Source: Actinoplanes lutulentus
GTDB lineage: Bacteria > Actinomycetota > Actinomycetes > Mycobacteriales > Micromonosporaceae
Direction of reading: 5' to 3'
Length of the DNA stretch: 64,000 nt
Assembly (NCBI RefSeq): GCF_003259845.1
Contig: NZ_QLMJ01000024.1
Coordinates: forward strand, 62,001-126,000
Positions 16,879-25,869 of this stretch are shown here, piece by piece. A program made the position numbers and the translations under genes. Within the stretch, counting starts at the first letter, position 1. Every line of letters starts with the position of its first letter. The notes beneath the pieces are model-generated. The model ran no database searches and was not told the DNA's origin. It saw only the letters and a program-made list of their open reading frames with translations.

Positions 16879-17724
16879 ATGCGCAGGAAGATCGCCTACC
16901 CGCTGGCTACCCTCGGGATGGTCGCTGCTTCGACCGTCGCTGTCGCGTCACCGGCCCTGGCACACGGATACGTCTCCTCGCCCCCGAGCCGCCAGGCGAA
17001 CTGCGCCGCGGGAACGGTCACGGGCTGTGGCGCGATTCAGTTCGAGCCGCAGAGTGTCGAGGCTCCGAAGGGGTCATCGCAATGCAACGGTGGAAACGCG
17101 AACTTCGCGGAGCTCAACGACGAGTCAAAGGCTTGGCCGTCCAAGAGCGTCGGGACCTCGGTGACCTTCAACTGGGTCCTGACCGCCCGGCACCGGACCG
17201 CTACCTGGGTGTACTCGGTCGACGGTACCGAGGTCGCCACGTTCAACGACAACAACGCGATCCCCGAGGCGACGGTGTCGCACACGGTGGACCTGAGCAA
17301 GTTCTCCGGCAACCACACGGTTCTCGCCGTGTGGAACATCGGGGATACTACGAACGCCTTCTACAGCTGCGTGGACTTGAACATCGGTGGCGGCGGATCC
17401 TCGACGACGCCCACCAGTTCGCCGACCACCGCGCCGACCACGGCACCCACCACTGCGCCGACGACCTCCCCGACGACCGCGCCGACCACGGCAGCGCCGA
17501 CGGCGACCTCGACGGCAACGGCGACGGCCACCGCGACCGCCACTCCGACGAAGACCGCGACGTCCGCTCCGGCGAACGGGACCGCGTGGGCGCCGGGCGT
17601 GTCCTACAAGATCAATGACGTGGTGACCTACCAGGGCGTGAAGTACAAGTGCCGCCAGGCCCACTCGTCGATCCGCAGCTGGGAGCCGTCGATCTTCACG
17701 CTCGCTCTCTGGCTCCCGCTGTGA
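16879..17724 (+). CDS. AA10 lytic polysaccharide monooxygenase with CBM5/12 chitin-binding domain
   Basis: This 281-aa secreted copper enzyme cleaves crystalline chitin or cellulose oxidatively. Signal peptidase cleavage after ALA exposes His29 of HGYVSSPPSR, the N-terminal ligand of the copper histidine brace; His105 in TARHRTATW is the second ligand and NAFYSC supplies the axial aromatic. The AA10 domain spans about 29-173, followed by a Thr/Pro/Ala linker and a CBM5/12 module (about 235-281: WAPGVSYKINDVVTYQG, KYKCRQAH, WEPS). Regioselectivity and substrate cannot be set from sequence; the CBM type favours chitin. Its stop overlaps the start of the DUF305 gene. Confidence 0.95.
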   Translation: MRRKIAYPLATLGMVAASTVAVASPALAHGYVSSPPSRQANCAAGTVTGCGAIQFEPQSVEAPKGSSQCNGGNANFAELNDESKAWPSKSVGTSVTFNWVLTARHRTATWVYSVDGTEVATFNDNNAIPEATVSHTVDLSKFSGNHTVLAVWNIGDTTNAFYSCVDLNIGGGGSSTTPTSSPTTAPTTAPTTAPTTSPTTAPTTAAPTATSTATATATATATPTKTATSAPANGTAWAPGVSYKINDVVTYQGVKYKCRQAHSSIRSWEPSIFTLALWLPL

Positions 17725-18341
17725 AGCGCCGCCTCGTAGCTCTCGCGCTGACCGCGCCGTTCCTGCTCGGCGCGTGTGGCACCGCGGTCTCCACCGAGCC
17801 CGTGGCCTCCGGCAAGACCGCCGCGACGGCGCAGACGCAGAACGTCAAGACGGTCGCTGAGATCACCGCCGGGTCGACGTTCAATGACACCGACGTGATG
17901 TTCCTGCAGATGCTGGTGGACAACCAGGAGCAGGGCCAGCAGATGGTGGAGATCGCCATCGACCGGGCGCAGCGCCAGGACGTCATCGACATGGCCAAGG
18001 CCGTGGAGCTCACCCAGAACGACGAGCTCGGAATGATGAAGAACTGGCTCACCGAATGGGACAAGCCCACCAAGCTCGACGAGCGGCAGAGCCTGCACGC
18101 CGACCACGGTGGCCTGCCCAGCACCGGTGACGAGGAGATCGCGTCGCTGAAGACGGTCAAGAAGGCGGACTTCGAGACCGCTTTCCTCAACCTCTTCCTC
18201 GCCCACCAGCACAACGCTGTCGAGTTCGCCGCGCTGGAACTGGACAAGGGCAGCAACGAGCAGGCTCGCGCCTATGCGGAGCGGGTCAAGGAATCTCGCG
18301 CCGACCAGGTGCAGCAGATGCTGAAGCTGCTGAACAGCTGA
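17721..18341 (+). CDS. DUF305 family lipoprotein
   Basis: This 206-aa protein starts at GTG 17721, which overlaps the LPMO stop (GTGA), so the two are translationally coupled. The N-terminus carries a lipobox (FLLGAC) for lipidation. DUF305 proteins are ferritin-like helical proteins, several of which bind copper through paired MxxxHH motifs. Here the first motif is degenerate (MLVDNQEQGQQM has no HH), whereas the second keeps LFLAHQHNAVEFA. It may hand copper to, or protect against copper around, the secreted LPMO; this is inference. A hairpin terminator follows. Confidence 0.85.
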   Translation: MKRRLVALALTAPFLLGACGTAVSTEPVASGKTAATAQTQNVKTVAEITAGSTFNDTDVMFLQMLVDNQEQGQQMVEIAIDRAQRQDVIDMAKAVELTQNDELGMMKNWLTEWDKPTKLDERQSLHADHGGLPSTGDEEIASLKTVKKADFETAFLNLFLAHQHNAVEFAALELDKGSNEQARAYAERVKESRADQVQQMLKLLNS

Positions 18342-18358
18342 CACTTTTCTCGATAGAC

Positions 18359-18396
18359 ACAGGGCGGCCCGCCAGGGGAACGGCGGGTCGTCCTGT
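18359..18396 (+). terminator. Hairpin terminator after the LPMO-DUF305 operon
   Basis: ACAGGGCGGCCCGCC at 18359-18373 pairs imperfectly with GGCGGGTCGTCCTGT at 18382-18396. It is followed by TTCC and lies 18 bases past the stop. Confidence 0.65.
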
Positions 18397-18459
18397 TTCC
18401 ACATTTGCCGGGCATTTCCGGGCATAGGTCGCGTGCGTTGGAGCTTCTAGGAGGCTTTT

Positions 18460-19632
18460 GTGCGTACCCATGCCCTTGTCTTGTCCCTGGCCATCGCCGC
18501 AGCCGCAGGCGCGGCAGCGAGCCCAGCCACCGCGGCGCCGGCGCCCGGCTGGGAGCACCCCGGCTTCGACGCCGAGGACAGCCACTACAACCCGGCCGAG
18601 TCGGTGATCAACGCGGGCAGCGTTGAAAGGCTCGTCAAGAAGTGGTCAATGCCGCTGCGGGATGCCCCGGAGAGCTGCTCCGGCTGGTCACCGCCGCTGG
18701 TCTCGGGCGGGCGGGTGATCGTCAACGACAAGCTCGGGATCTCGGCCTATGACGCGGGTTCCGGGGCGGTCAGGTGGCATTTCGACTGGGATCAGCCGGA
18801 CGACAACACGACGCCGATTCTGGGGGTCGGCGGTGGCTTATTGATCGCCGCCAACGGTGACTGCAACTCACAGAGCGACCCGGACGGGCAGCTTGTGGCC
18901 CTGGACCTGGCGGACGGAAAGGTTCGCTGGAAGCTTTCGGTGGATGCACCGGTCCGGTCGGCGGTGGTGGACCGGGGAGTGGTGGTGATCTCCGGCTGGT
19001 CACCGTCCGATGAGGAAGTGGTGGCGGGGTTTCGGGCCTCGGACGGGAAGCCGTTGTGGGATAAGCCGGGCTGGTCCACTTCCGGGGTTTCGGCAAACGG
19101 CGTGATTCTGATGCGCAAGACCGACGGATCCGGGGCGGCCGACGGCGGGTCGTCGGCTATCGACGTTCGTGATGGTTCGTTGCGGTGGAGCCGGCTGGAG
19201 AATTGGGTGGTGGAGGCGGCTTTTGACGGCAGCTTCTACGTGACCGATGAGCGGGGGAGCCTGATCGCCGTTGATGAGACGGATGGGTCGGTGCTCTGGA
19301 GGGCGAAGGGGAAGGCGAGCGCGCTGATCGCGGTGGACGGGCAGCGGGTTTACCGGTCTAGTGGTCGGGTGGTCGAGGCCTTAGACGGCCGAAACGGCCG
19401 GCGGGTCTGGAAAACCCCGATGGGGGTTGAGGCAGGACAGCCGGTTCGGGCTGGAGGCCTTCTGTACGCCGGAGGCCCTGTCCTTACCGCCTCCAGAGGC
19501 GAGACAGCCGGCGCCGCCTTCAACAGCCAGGTGCTAGTCACGGACAGCGCCCTCTACCAGGTCGAAAAGGAAACGCTTGTCGCGTATGAGCCCAAATTTG
19601 ACCGCTGGCGAGGTGCTGAACTGTGGCGTTAG
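18460..19632 (+). CDS. Secreted PQQ-like beta-propeller repeat protein
   Basis: The product is 390 aa with a Sec signal ending SPATAAPA. It consists of PQQ/WD-like blades with recurring GxVRWxF, GKVRWKL, GKPLWDKPG, GSLRWSR, GSVLWRAKG and GRRVWKTP motifs (the AxDxxxGxxxW signature). Such propellers act as outer-surface scaffolds (BamB-like) or, with PQQ, as dehydrogenases; no PQQ-enzyme catalytic residues are evident, so a binding role is likely. GTG 18460 follows AGGAGG. It is the last gene before the defence island. Confidence 0.85.
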   Translation: MRTHALVLSLAIAAAAGAAASPATAAPAPGWEHPGFDAEDSHYNPAESVINAGSVERLVKKWSMPLRDAPESCSGWSPPLVSGGRVIVNDKLGISAYDAGSGAVRWHFDWDQPDDNTTPILGVGGGLLIAANGDCNSQSDPDGQLVALDLADGKVRWKLSVDAPVRSAVVDRGVVVISGWSPSDEEVVAGFRASDGKPLWDKPGWSTSGVSANGVILMRKTDGSGAADGGSSAIDVRDGSLRWSRLENWVVEAAFDGSFYVTDERGSLIAVDETDGSVLWRAKGKASALIAVDGQRVYRSSGRVVEALDGRNGRRVWKTPMGVEAGQPVRAGGLLYAGGPVLTASRGETAGAAFNSQVLVTDSALYQVEKETLVAYEPKFDRWRGAELWR

Positions 19633-19770
19633 CTTGCGGCCTTTAACAGGAGCGGCTTGATCGTGTTCCGGCGCAGTCGTCTGGGAACTTTCGACTTTGG
19701 CTTAGAAGTTCGCGCGCTGACGTCCTTCCTTGTCGCATAGCCGAACGCCGCTCAGGTCGGTCATGGATTG

Positions 19771-19807
19771 CTACTGCCTCTCTACCTATCCGGTAGGGAG
19801 GCAGTAG
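19771..19807 (+). terminator. Hairpin terminator at the left edge of the island
   Basis: CTACTGCCTCTCTACC (19771-19786) pairs with GGTAGGGAGGCAGTAG (19792-19807) with one wobble pair and a 5-nt loop, followed by TCTTC. It lies 139 bases after the propeller gene. Confidence 0.65.
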
Positions 19808-19867
19808 TCTTCGGGCTTCGCGGGAGCCCGCGAGCTAGCCAAGGCGCTTACCTGGAGGTGCAGGAAC

Positions 19868-20104
19868 ATGGCAGTCATCGGTTCCTTCTTTCCAAACAAA
19901 GATAGTAAGGGCGGCGTTCATCGCACCGAGGTTGAATGCGGATGGCAGCTGGTCGATCGACGCGGCGAAACCCTGCTGCAGCTGAGCACCTATGGCTCGG
20001 AGCAGCGTCAGTCTGAGAAGAAGGTCAGCCAGACGATCCAACTCGACCGTGCGCGGGCTGAGGAGCTCCTCGAGATCATGCGACGCGCCTTTCCCGGCCT
20101 TTGA
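19868..20104 (+). CDS. Small conserved actinobacterial protein (78 aa), function unknown
   Basis: The product MAVIGSFFPN... is a compact 78-aa protein with an EVECGWQLVDRRGETLLQLSTYGS core and a C-terminal helix (AEELLEIMRRAF). I recall similar small proteins annotated as hypothetical in actinomycetes, often beside mobile or defence loci, but I cannot assign a function. ATG 19868 follows GGAGG with acceptable spacing. It is the first gene on the island side of the left-edge terminator, 137 bp upstream of the methyltransferase gene on the same strand. Confidence 0.7.
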   Translation: MAVIGSFFPNKDSKGGVHRTEVECGWQLVDRRGETLLQLSTYGSEQRQSEKKVSQTIQLDRARAEELLEIMRRAFPGL

Positions 20105-20241
20105 GGTGATGGCGAGGCGTCGTCGACGGGGCTAGTGGACGTGGTTCCGCAGGTGATCCGTTCGTTGAACGACCCGCTCTAGGTCAAGAATCACGCGTGT
20201 CGAACCGTGCTAGATCGCGAATTCCGCGGTACGCTTTTGGT

Positions 20242-21519
20242 ATGGTTGAGCAGTCAAAACTATCGATTGATAGGACGAGCGTCGAGCTCTTCGCGGGGGG
20301 TGGCGGCCTCGCGATGGCGGTCGAGCGTGCCGGTTTTCGACCGCTCCTGTTCAACGAGTTCGCGAAGCGCGCTTGCGAGACGCTCGTGGAGAACAAGGCT
20401 GATCGATATGAGCTGGACGCCGGGACTCCTCCCATCCCTGAGGTTGGTGATCGCCCTCCGCTGATCGAGGGTGATGTCAGCAAAGTGGATTTCGACTACC
20501 TCAAGGATCGTGTCGACGTCCTGGCGGGCGGTCCTCCCTGTCAGCCGTTTAGCCTCGGTGGTGTAGCCAAAGGCGATGGAGATGAACGCAACGGATTCCC
20601 GCATATGTTCCGCGCTATTCGCGATATGAGCCCCAAGGCTGTTATCTGCGAAAATGTTCGTGGTCTTTTACGGCCGTCCTTTATGCCATATTTTAGATAC
20701 ATCGAGCGAGAACTCTCTCTTCCGTTCGTTGAGCGGAGGGAGGGGGACTCGTGGACCGACCACAATGAGGTTCTCCAGGAACTCCTGTCCACGGGGAATG
20801 TGGATCCGAGCCAGGGCTACGAAGTAAGGCACTATCCGGTCAATGCGGCGGATTATGGTGTTCCGCAGATCAGAAATCGGGTAATAATTGTTGCCTTCAG
20901 GAAAAATCTCAATGCGGATTGGGATCTCTTCGAAGAGATGGTGGCTCCCCGATTCAGCGAGGCTAGCCTTTACGAGGCGATGAATAGCGGCGAATATTGG
21001 GAGCGGCACCCCGAGGTTTCAGCGGAGATCCGTGAACGGGTGATGGAACGGGTGCCGCATCATGTCGCGAAACCGTTAGGGGGGGGAGAAACGCTGCCGT
21101 GGCGCACCCTGCGTGACGCTATTAAGGGAATCAACGGCCTGCCGACGTTGCCGCCGATTGAGCATCTCGATCGCCAAGAGCGGAAGGTCGGCGGATTTGT
21201 CGACCACATCGGGTGGCCGGACGCGCGGATCTATCCTGGGCACACACCCAATGAGCTGGATCGCCCCGCTAAGACAGTGAAGGCCGGCGTCCATGGAGTT
21301 CCGGGCGGCGAGTCGGTGATGCTCCTCGATGACGGCACTCACCGCTACATGACCGTGCGGGAGACCGCCCGTGTGATGACCTTCCCGGACGAGTGGAAAC
21401 TAGCTGGGCCACGTGGCGAGAAGATGCGGCAGCTTGGAAACGCGGTCCCTGTGCTATTGGGGCAGGCGTTTGCCGGCGCGGTTGCCGCCGTTCTGGACAA
21501 GGCGGAGCTCGTCCGTTGA
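20242..21519 (+). CDS. DNA (cytosine-5)-methyltransferase
   Basis: This 425-aa C5 methyltransferase has ordered motifs: I ELFAGGGG (15-22), IV GGPPCQPFS (96-104, nucleophile Cys100), VI ENVRGL (137-142), VIII QIRNRV (209-214), and a conserved C-terminal GNAVPV (motif X). The variable target-recognition region lies between VIII and IX. It makes 5-methylcytosine to protect host DNA. The likely restriction partner is the Eco29kI-family enzyme at 30399-31298, which would imply a CCGCGG-type site; that link is inference. Its stop codon overlaps the vsr start. Confidence 0.95.
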   Translation: MVEQSKLSIDRTSVELFAGGGGLAMAVERAGFRPLLFNEFAKRACETLVENKADRYELDAGTPPIPEVGDRPPLIEGDVSKVDFDYLKDRVDVLAGGPPCQPFSLGGVAKGDGDERNGFPHMFRAIRDMSPKAVICENVRGLLRPSFMPYFRYIERELSLPFVERREGDSWTDHNEVLQELLSTGNVDPSQGYEVRHYPVNAADYGVPQIRNRVIIVAFRKNLNADWDLFEEMVAPRFSEASLYEAMNSGEYWERHPEVSAEIRERVMERVPHHVAKPLGGGETLPWRTLRDAIKGINGLPTLPPIEHLDRQERKVGGFVDHIGWPDARIYPGHTPNELDRPAKTVKAGVHGVPGGESVMLLDDGTHRYMTVRETARVMTFPDEWKLAGPRGEKMRQLGNAVPVLLGQAFAGAVAAVLDKAELVR

Positions 21520-22295
21520 GTGACGAGCTTGAGATGCCCTCGGGGCGGTGGGCAGACAAGGCGCCACCACTTCGTGCGTGGAAAGGGCCTGCGGGGTTAC
21601 CCAGGGCGGTGAGGTCCGCAGAGCAGGACAAGGCGTCCGGTGGCCGTATCAGACGGACGGTCGATGTCGGCGATGGGGTGACGGCGTGCGCCTCGATCGA
21701 ACTGAAAGTCCTGCCTAACACACGGCGAATCAGGGCCTATCTTCGCTGGTCCTTTAAGGGCAAAACCGTCGAAAAATATGTGGGCGAGGTATCTGAGACA
21801 ACGCGCACCCGAAACCTTGAAGCCGCGTGGCGCCTGGTGTTTGACCAGAGACTTGTGATTGTCTCAGAGAAACCGGCTGGGTCATGGGCTAGCTCGCCAT
21901 CAGTCCGTAGTGTCATGAAAGCTAATCGAGCGCGTGACACTAAGCCTGAACTAGCGTTGCGATCCGCCGTTCACAAGTTGGGACTGCGCTACCGAGTCGA
22001 TGTAGCTCCCCTGAAAGGGCTTCGGCGAAGGGCAGACTTGGTATTCACGCACGCGAAGGTGGCAGTCTTCTCTGACGGGTGCTATTGGCATGGTTGCCCA
22101 GAGCATCACAGGCCATCGCATAAAAATAGTAATTTTTGGAAAGAAAAAATATCGGGTAACAAAGACCGGGACCGCGATACGGATGCGCAGCTCGCTGATC
22201 ACGGTTGGTTAGCGGTCCGGGTCTGGGAGCATGAGGAAGTGGAGGCGGCCGCCAACCGAATCGCACGAGTCGTTCGCGACCGTGCCGGACGATAA
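21516..22295 (+). CDS. vsr: Very short patch repair (Vsr) endonuclease with N-terminal extension
   Basis: The product is 259 aa; the Vsr domain occupies about residues 130-259 (MKANRARDTKPELALRSAVH, RRADLVF with catalytic Asp, FSDGCYWHGCPEHH zinc/His region, FWKEKISGNKDRDRD, GWLAVRVWEHE). Vsr nicks T:G mismatches left when 5-methylcytosine deaminates, so pairing with the methyltransferase is expected. TTG 21516 is preferred because TTGA overlaps the methyltransferase stop and GGCGGAG precedes it; ATG 21534 is the alternative. The first 125 residues are unusual for Vsr (standard length about 140-155) and include a beta-rich IRAYLRWSFKGKTVEKYVG segment reminiscent of arm-type DNA-binding folds. 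Confidence 0.9.
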   Translation: MSDELEMPSGRWADKAPPLRAWKGPAGLPRAVRSAEQDKASGGRIRRTVDVGDGVTACASIELKVLPNTRRIRAYLRWSFKGKTVEKYVGEVSETTRTRNLEAAWRLVFDQRLVIVSEKPAGSWASSPSVRSVMKANRARDTKPELALRSAVHKLGLRYRVDVAPLKGLRRRADLVFTHAKVAVFSDGCYWHGCPEHHRPSHKNSNFWKEKISGNKDRDRDTDAQLADHGWLAVRVWEHEEVEAAANRIARVVRDRAGR

Positions 22296-22396
22296 CTCCT
22301 GTTCGGAACGAGGCTGCCTCGACCGATTGGCGAGCCGGACAGTTCAAGTTCGCGCCCAGCAACCATATTCGGAGCTGTGCTGTCCGGCATAGAGCA

Positions 22397-23008
22397 CTAG
22401 AGCACTACGGTCGGTGCGGTGTTCCAATGTCGCCGCGTGAAGTCCAGGTCGATCCCACAATGCTCAGCGATCGAGCGAAATCGAGCGGCCCGTTTGGGAT
22501 TAATTGGAATCTCGTCTGACACGTAAACGATGACCATGGGACGCTGGACTGAATCTACAGCTTCATTCAAGGCCGCCCAGGTGAGATCGCGGAAGTTGCG
22601 AGCCCGGCCCCAACAGACGTAACGTTCGATCGATCCATTGGTGGCCACACAATGCATGGGTTTCTCGCCGATGCTTCTTGCTTGGACGCTCCACTCAGCG
22701 CCAAGGAGGCTCGGGATGAAATCGCTCGGCGGCGTTAGGAACTTCGCTACATATCGGGAATAAGGGCCGAAATTTTCTACCGCGCGTGCGTATTCTTTCA
22801 AGGGAACATCTTTGAGCCATACTCGCATGCCCTCGGCCGTCATGTAGTCGGCGAGAGAGCCACCTATTGCGTGGTCTTCCACCCATCGGGTGTAATAGGT
22901 GGTTCTGACTCGCAAGGGGATTTCCTCCCAGTCAAGCGCGTCCACCTGTCGGTAGAGCTCACGTAACACCTTATCGCGTACATTTTCAGGAACCAAAATT
23001 TCGGGCAT
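22397..23008 (-). CDS. Unrecognised 203-aa protein, last gene of the MORC/Z1 operon
   Basis: Starts 9 bases after the Z1 gene stop, so it is co-transcribed with the ATPase/nuclease genes. It looks like a soluble alpha/beta protein with Trp/Tyr-rich stretches (LDWEEIPLRVRTTYYTRWVED, YMTAEGMRVWLKDVP, FGPYSRYVAKF) and a hydrophobic strand MVIVYVSDEIP. I see no nuclease, helicase or membrane motif. From memory it may belong to the family labelled DUF6339, but I cannot verify that. Position and spacing suggest an accessory subunit of the defence module. ATG 23008 has only a weak ribosome binding site, consistent with coupling. Confidence 0.75.
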   Translation of the reverse strand: MPEILVPENVRDKVLRELYRQVDALDWEEIPLRVRTTYYTRWVEDHAIGGSLADYMTAEGMRVWLKDVPLKEYARAVENFGPYSRYVAKFLTPPSDFIPSLLGAEWSVQARSIGEKPMHCVATNGSIERYVCWGRARNFRDLTWAALNEAVDSVQRPMVIVYVSDEIPINPKRAARFRSIAEHCGIDLDFTRRHWNTAPTVVL

Positions 23009-23017
23009 TTTAGGACT

Positions 23018-25861
23018 TCACCACGACTCGGTGTTCGCAGTGGGAAGCCGTTTCACTACAGACTTGTAAATCAAGGGTTTAGTACCCACAGGGAGTGCCC
23101 TTTCGGGCAATTCGAGCCGGAGTGCCATGACGACGCCTTCCGGCCACTCACCCTCAATAAGTACCTCATTTCCTCGTTCTTTGTCGATCACCGGGTACAG
23201 GATGACGCAAGCTGTCATCGACGTTCGGTCGGCGAGTGAGGCGAGCGCTTCACGATGAAGGCTTTCTGAGTTGCCGCGAACGCTGTCGTTCTCGATCTTG
23301 CGACCGTGTAACGAGAATTCACCAAGGCCGCGGATAGTAATACGACGTTTCGACTGCGGAAGAACCACGATCCAATGATCGATATGTTCTTCGCCAAGGC
23401 CTTCGATCCAGGCGAGATCCGGCTTAAATGTGTCGTCGTGACGCCATTGAAGTTGCTTAAGTGCCTTGACCATTTCCGCTTGCGTGACCCGCCCGGTCAA
23501 CGCGTCGAAGCGGCGACCGGTCGCCGTAGTCAGGTTCTCTGGGGTTGACGCGGCCCGGAGTAATGGAGTGACTGCCGTGATGTTGTTCTTGAGCTTCGCT
23601 GACTCGGTTAGTGTCGGGTATCCGGAGCTTGGCTCCTTGCTGCGGCTACGCCGCTCCACTAGCCGTGTGTAGCGCATCTTGTTAGCTGCGGTGGGGCGTA
23701 GTCCATGGCGGGCGACTAGAGGTTGAATTTCTTCCGGCGTGACCAGTGGTCTTCCGTCGGCCATCACAGCGAACTGACGAAGCTCTTCGCGGAATTGCTC
23801 CTCGTCACGGCAAGCCGCTTCGAAGGAATCCCGAATTTTGGGCGTGATGAATAGACGAACGAGGTCTCGATAGCCGGGGCGGAACCCAAACCAACGGCCC
23901 ATCTGCATCAGCGCCTCGGCATGGCCAACGCTGCGGGCGTAGTACGTGATCGTGAGGCCCTCGACGGTGAATCCTCGAGCGAGCTTGTTGCCGCCGACCA
24001 AGATCCGCCATACCGGCCGGCGATCGAAATCGAGCTCTTCCTGGTCGAGCTCCTTGTTGTCGCTGTTGATCACGAGTACGGGATCGCCGTTCGGTGCGAT
24101 CTCTCGCACCACCTGGCCGATTAGTGGCTCGAGTTCGGCGAACGAGCTCGGCATCGGATATCCCAGGCTAAGTCCGTGGCTGACCGGGACAAAATCCTGA
24201 TCAAAAAGAGATTGGAGCCGCCGGAGGCCAGCGGATCGATAGTAGTCCGCCGTTCTCCAGAGTTCTCGTACGGCCTCTCGGCGAAGTTTGTGGTTTGCCT
24301 TCTTGGCGGCCTCGTGTACAAGCATCGTGTGGTGCTTGTAGTCGTTGATGCCCAGTTGACGCCGGTAGAGCTTGATCGCACCGGCTAGAACGAAGGAGTC
24401 GAGCGCGCGTCGGAGCTCCTGTTCATCGTCACCATCGCCGAGTAGCCGAACGTGCGCCTTTTCCTTCGAATTCACGAAGGTTCGCTCTGATTCGGGGACT
24501 GACGAGTCGATATCGTGGAAGTCTTCCACTCCCATGTAACCAAATGGGCGCCGTAGAGCGAGGATGTAGTTCGACGGGAAGATGTCGTTCTTGTCGGTGA
24601 AGTCAGCGAAGACGTTCGCGAATGGGGTTGCCGTGTACCCGACGTACTGTGCGCGCGGGAGCATCCGGAGGAGGGTAGAAATCCGCTCGTTGATCGCAGT
24701 GCGTTCTTTCTCCGCGTCCGCCGGTTGCTTGTCCGGGTCAACTGTGTTGATGGACGCCTGGTCAGACTCGTCGTCAATTATCAGAGCCGGGATGTCGTCA
24801 AGACGATCGGCATTGCTCTTCAGGTCCGCGACTAGATTCTTCAGAACCGTGGCATTTTTCTTCACTACGATCAGCCGGGCATCCGTGGAGTAGAGGTTAT
24901 CTGGATGCCAAAGCGGCTTCGATTTGTCGGCACGCTCGAACTCCAGCGCCGGCAAACCCTGCTGCAGGGATCGGTAATCGAACCGCCGCGTGGTCATCCT
25001 TCGAATTTCCGGCTTGCCGACTGCTGTCGGGCGGACCCCGTACCGGTTGAATCTATCGTCGATCCAGTCTTGGTCATCCAGGTAGTCGATGCGCTGGGCA
25101 GCGTCGGGGCCGTTCTCGTCGGCACCTCGGAGGATGTTCTCTCGTCCGACGAGTTCCATGTCCAGCCGTCGCTGAGTCTGCTCGCGGAGCAGGTTTGTGG
25201 TGCCGGTCATCACAATGATCAGGCGATAGCCGGCATCGATCGACTTTGCGATGACGCCCGCGAAGTTCGCGGTCTTGCCGCTCTGCACATATCCGACAAC
25301 GAGACCCTTAGTCTGAGCTGGCAAGGTCTGTGACGGATCAGTAAGACGCTCGACCACTCGGCTGGTAGCGGTGTCGAGTGCGGTGATCGCCGAGGCGCCC
25401 CAATTCCGTCGGGTACGGAGGTAGCCGATGTAGTGGCCCCAATAAAAGTCCCGCTTCCGCTGTACATCAGCCGTATACCAAGGTTCCCACTCGCCGGCGA
25501 TCAGTGTCTCGTTCTCTGCGATGGAGAATTGAGTCGAGAACTCGGCGGCCGTTTTTTCGCTGAGCGCGAGAAGTTCCATGATTCGCGCTCGCCGTACTCC
25601 GGTGTTCGGTCGCGTATCACGCATCCACAAGCCATCCTCGATCGGGGCGTTATCCCACTTTGCCAGCCGAAGATGTAGCTCTACGCGGAGTTCATCATTG
25701 ACGTCGCAGTCAGCGACGTATCCCCGCAAGCGATCCTCGGAGACGTCGACACTCGGGTCGAGGTCCTCCGCCTCAAGAGCGGCGCGTCTCACCAGAGCCT
25801 TCGGCCCGCTGACCATCGCGCCGAGCGCACTCAGATACGCGCTGACAAATGACTCGTTCAT
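23018..25861 (-). CDS. Z1 domain-containing SF2-type P-loop ATPase
   Basis: The product is 947 aa with helicase-like motifs in order: Walker A GYVQSGKTAN (190-199), Walker B LIIDDESDQ (360-368), motif III-like YTATPFAN (409-416), GGNKLARGF (623-631) and motif VI-like QMGRWFGFRPGY (653-664). This is the layout of Z1-domain proteins, SF2 helicase relatives found in restriction-type operons with MORC-like ATPases. It probably translocates on or remodels DNA to license the neighbouring nuclease. ATG 25861 lies 8 bases after the nuclease gene stop. The family is known; its mechanism in this context is inferred. Confidence 0.9.
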   Translation of the reverse strand: MNESFVSAYLSALGAMVSGPKALVRRAALEAEDLDPSVDVSEDRLRGYVADCDVNDELRVELHLRLAKWDNAPIEDGLWMRDTRPNTGVRRARIMELLALSEKTAAEFSTQFSIAENETLIAGEWEPWYTADVQRKRDFYWGHYIGYLRTRRNWGASAITALDTATSRVVERLTDPSQTLPAQTKGLVVGYVQSGKTANFAGVIAKSIDAGYRLIIVMTGTTNLLREQTQRRLDMELVGRENILRGADENGPDAAQRIDYLDDQDWIDDRFNRYGVRPTAVGKPEIRRMTTRRFDYRSLQQGLPALEFERADKSKPLWHPDNLYSTDARLIVVKKNATVLKNLVADLKSNADRLDDIPALIIDDESDQASINTVDPDKQPADAEKERTAINERISTLLRMLPRAQYVGYTATPFANVFADFTDKNDIFPSNYILALRRPFGYMGVEDFHDIDSSVPESERTFVNSKEKAHVRLLGDGDDEQELRRALDSFVLAGAIKLYRRQLGINDYKHHTMLVHEAAKKANHKLRREAVRELWRTADYYRSAGLRRLQSLFDQDFVPVSHGLSLGYPMPSSFAELEPLIGQVVREIAPNGDPVLVINSDNKELDQEELDFDRRPVWRILVGGNKLARGFTVEGLTITYYARSVGHAEALMQMGRWFGFRPGYRDLVRLFITPKIRDSFEAACRDEEQFREELRQFAVMADGRPLVTPEEIQPLVARHGLRPTAANKMRYTRLVERRSRSKEPSSGYPTLTESAKLKNNITAVTPLLRAASTPENLTTATGRRFDALTGRVTQAEMVKALKQLQWRHDDTFKPDLAWIEGLGEEHIDHWIVVLPQSKRRITIRGLGEFSLHGRKIENDSVRGNSESLHREALASLADRTSMTACVILYPVIDKERGNEVLIEGEWPEGVVMALRLELPERALPVGTKPLIYKSVVKRLPTANTESW

Positions 25862-25869
25862 GTTTGTCC

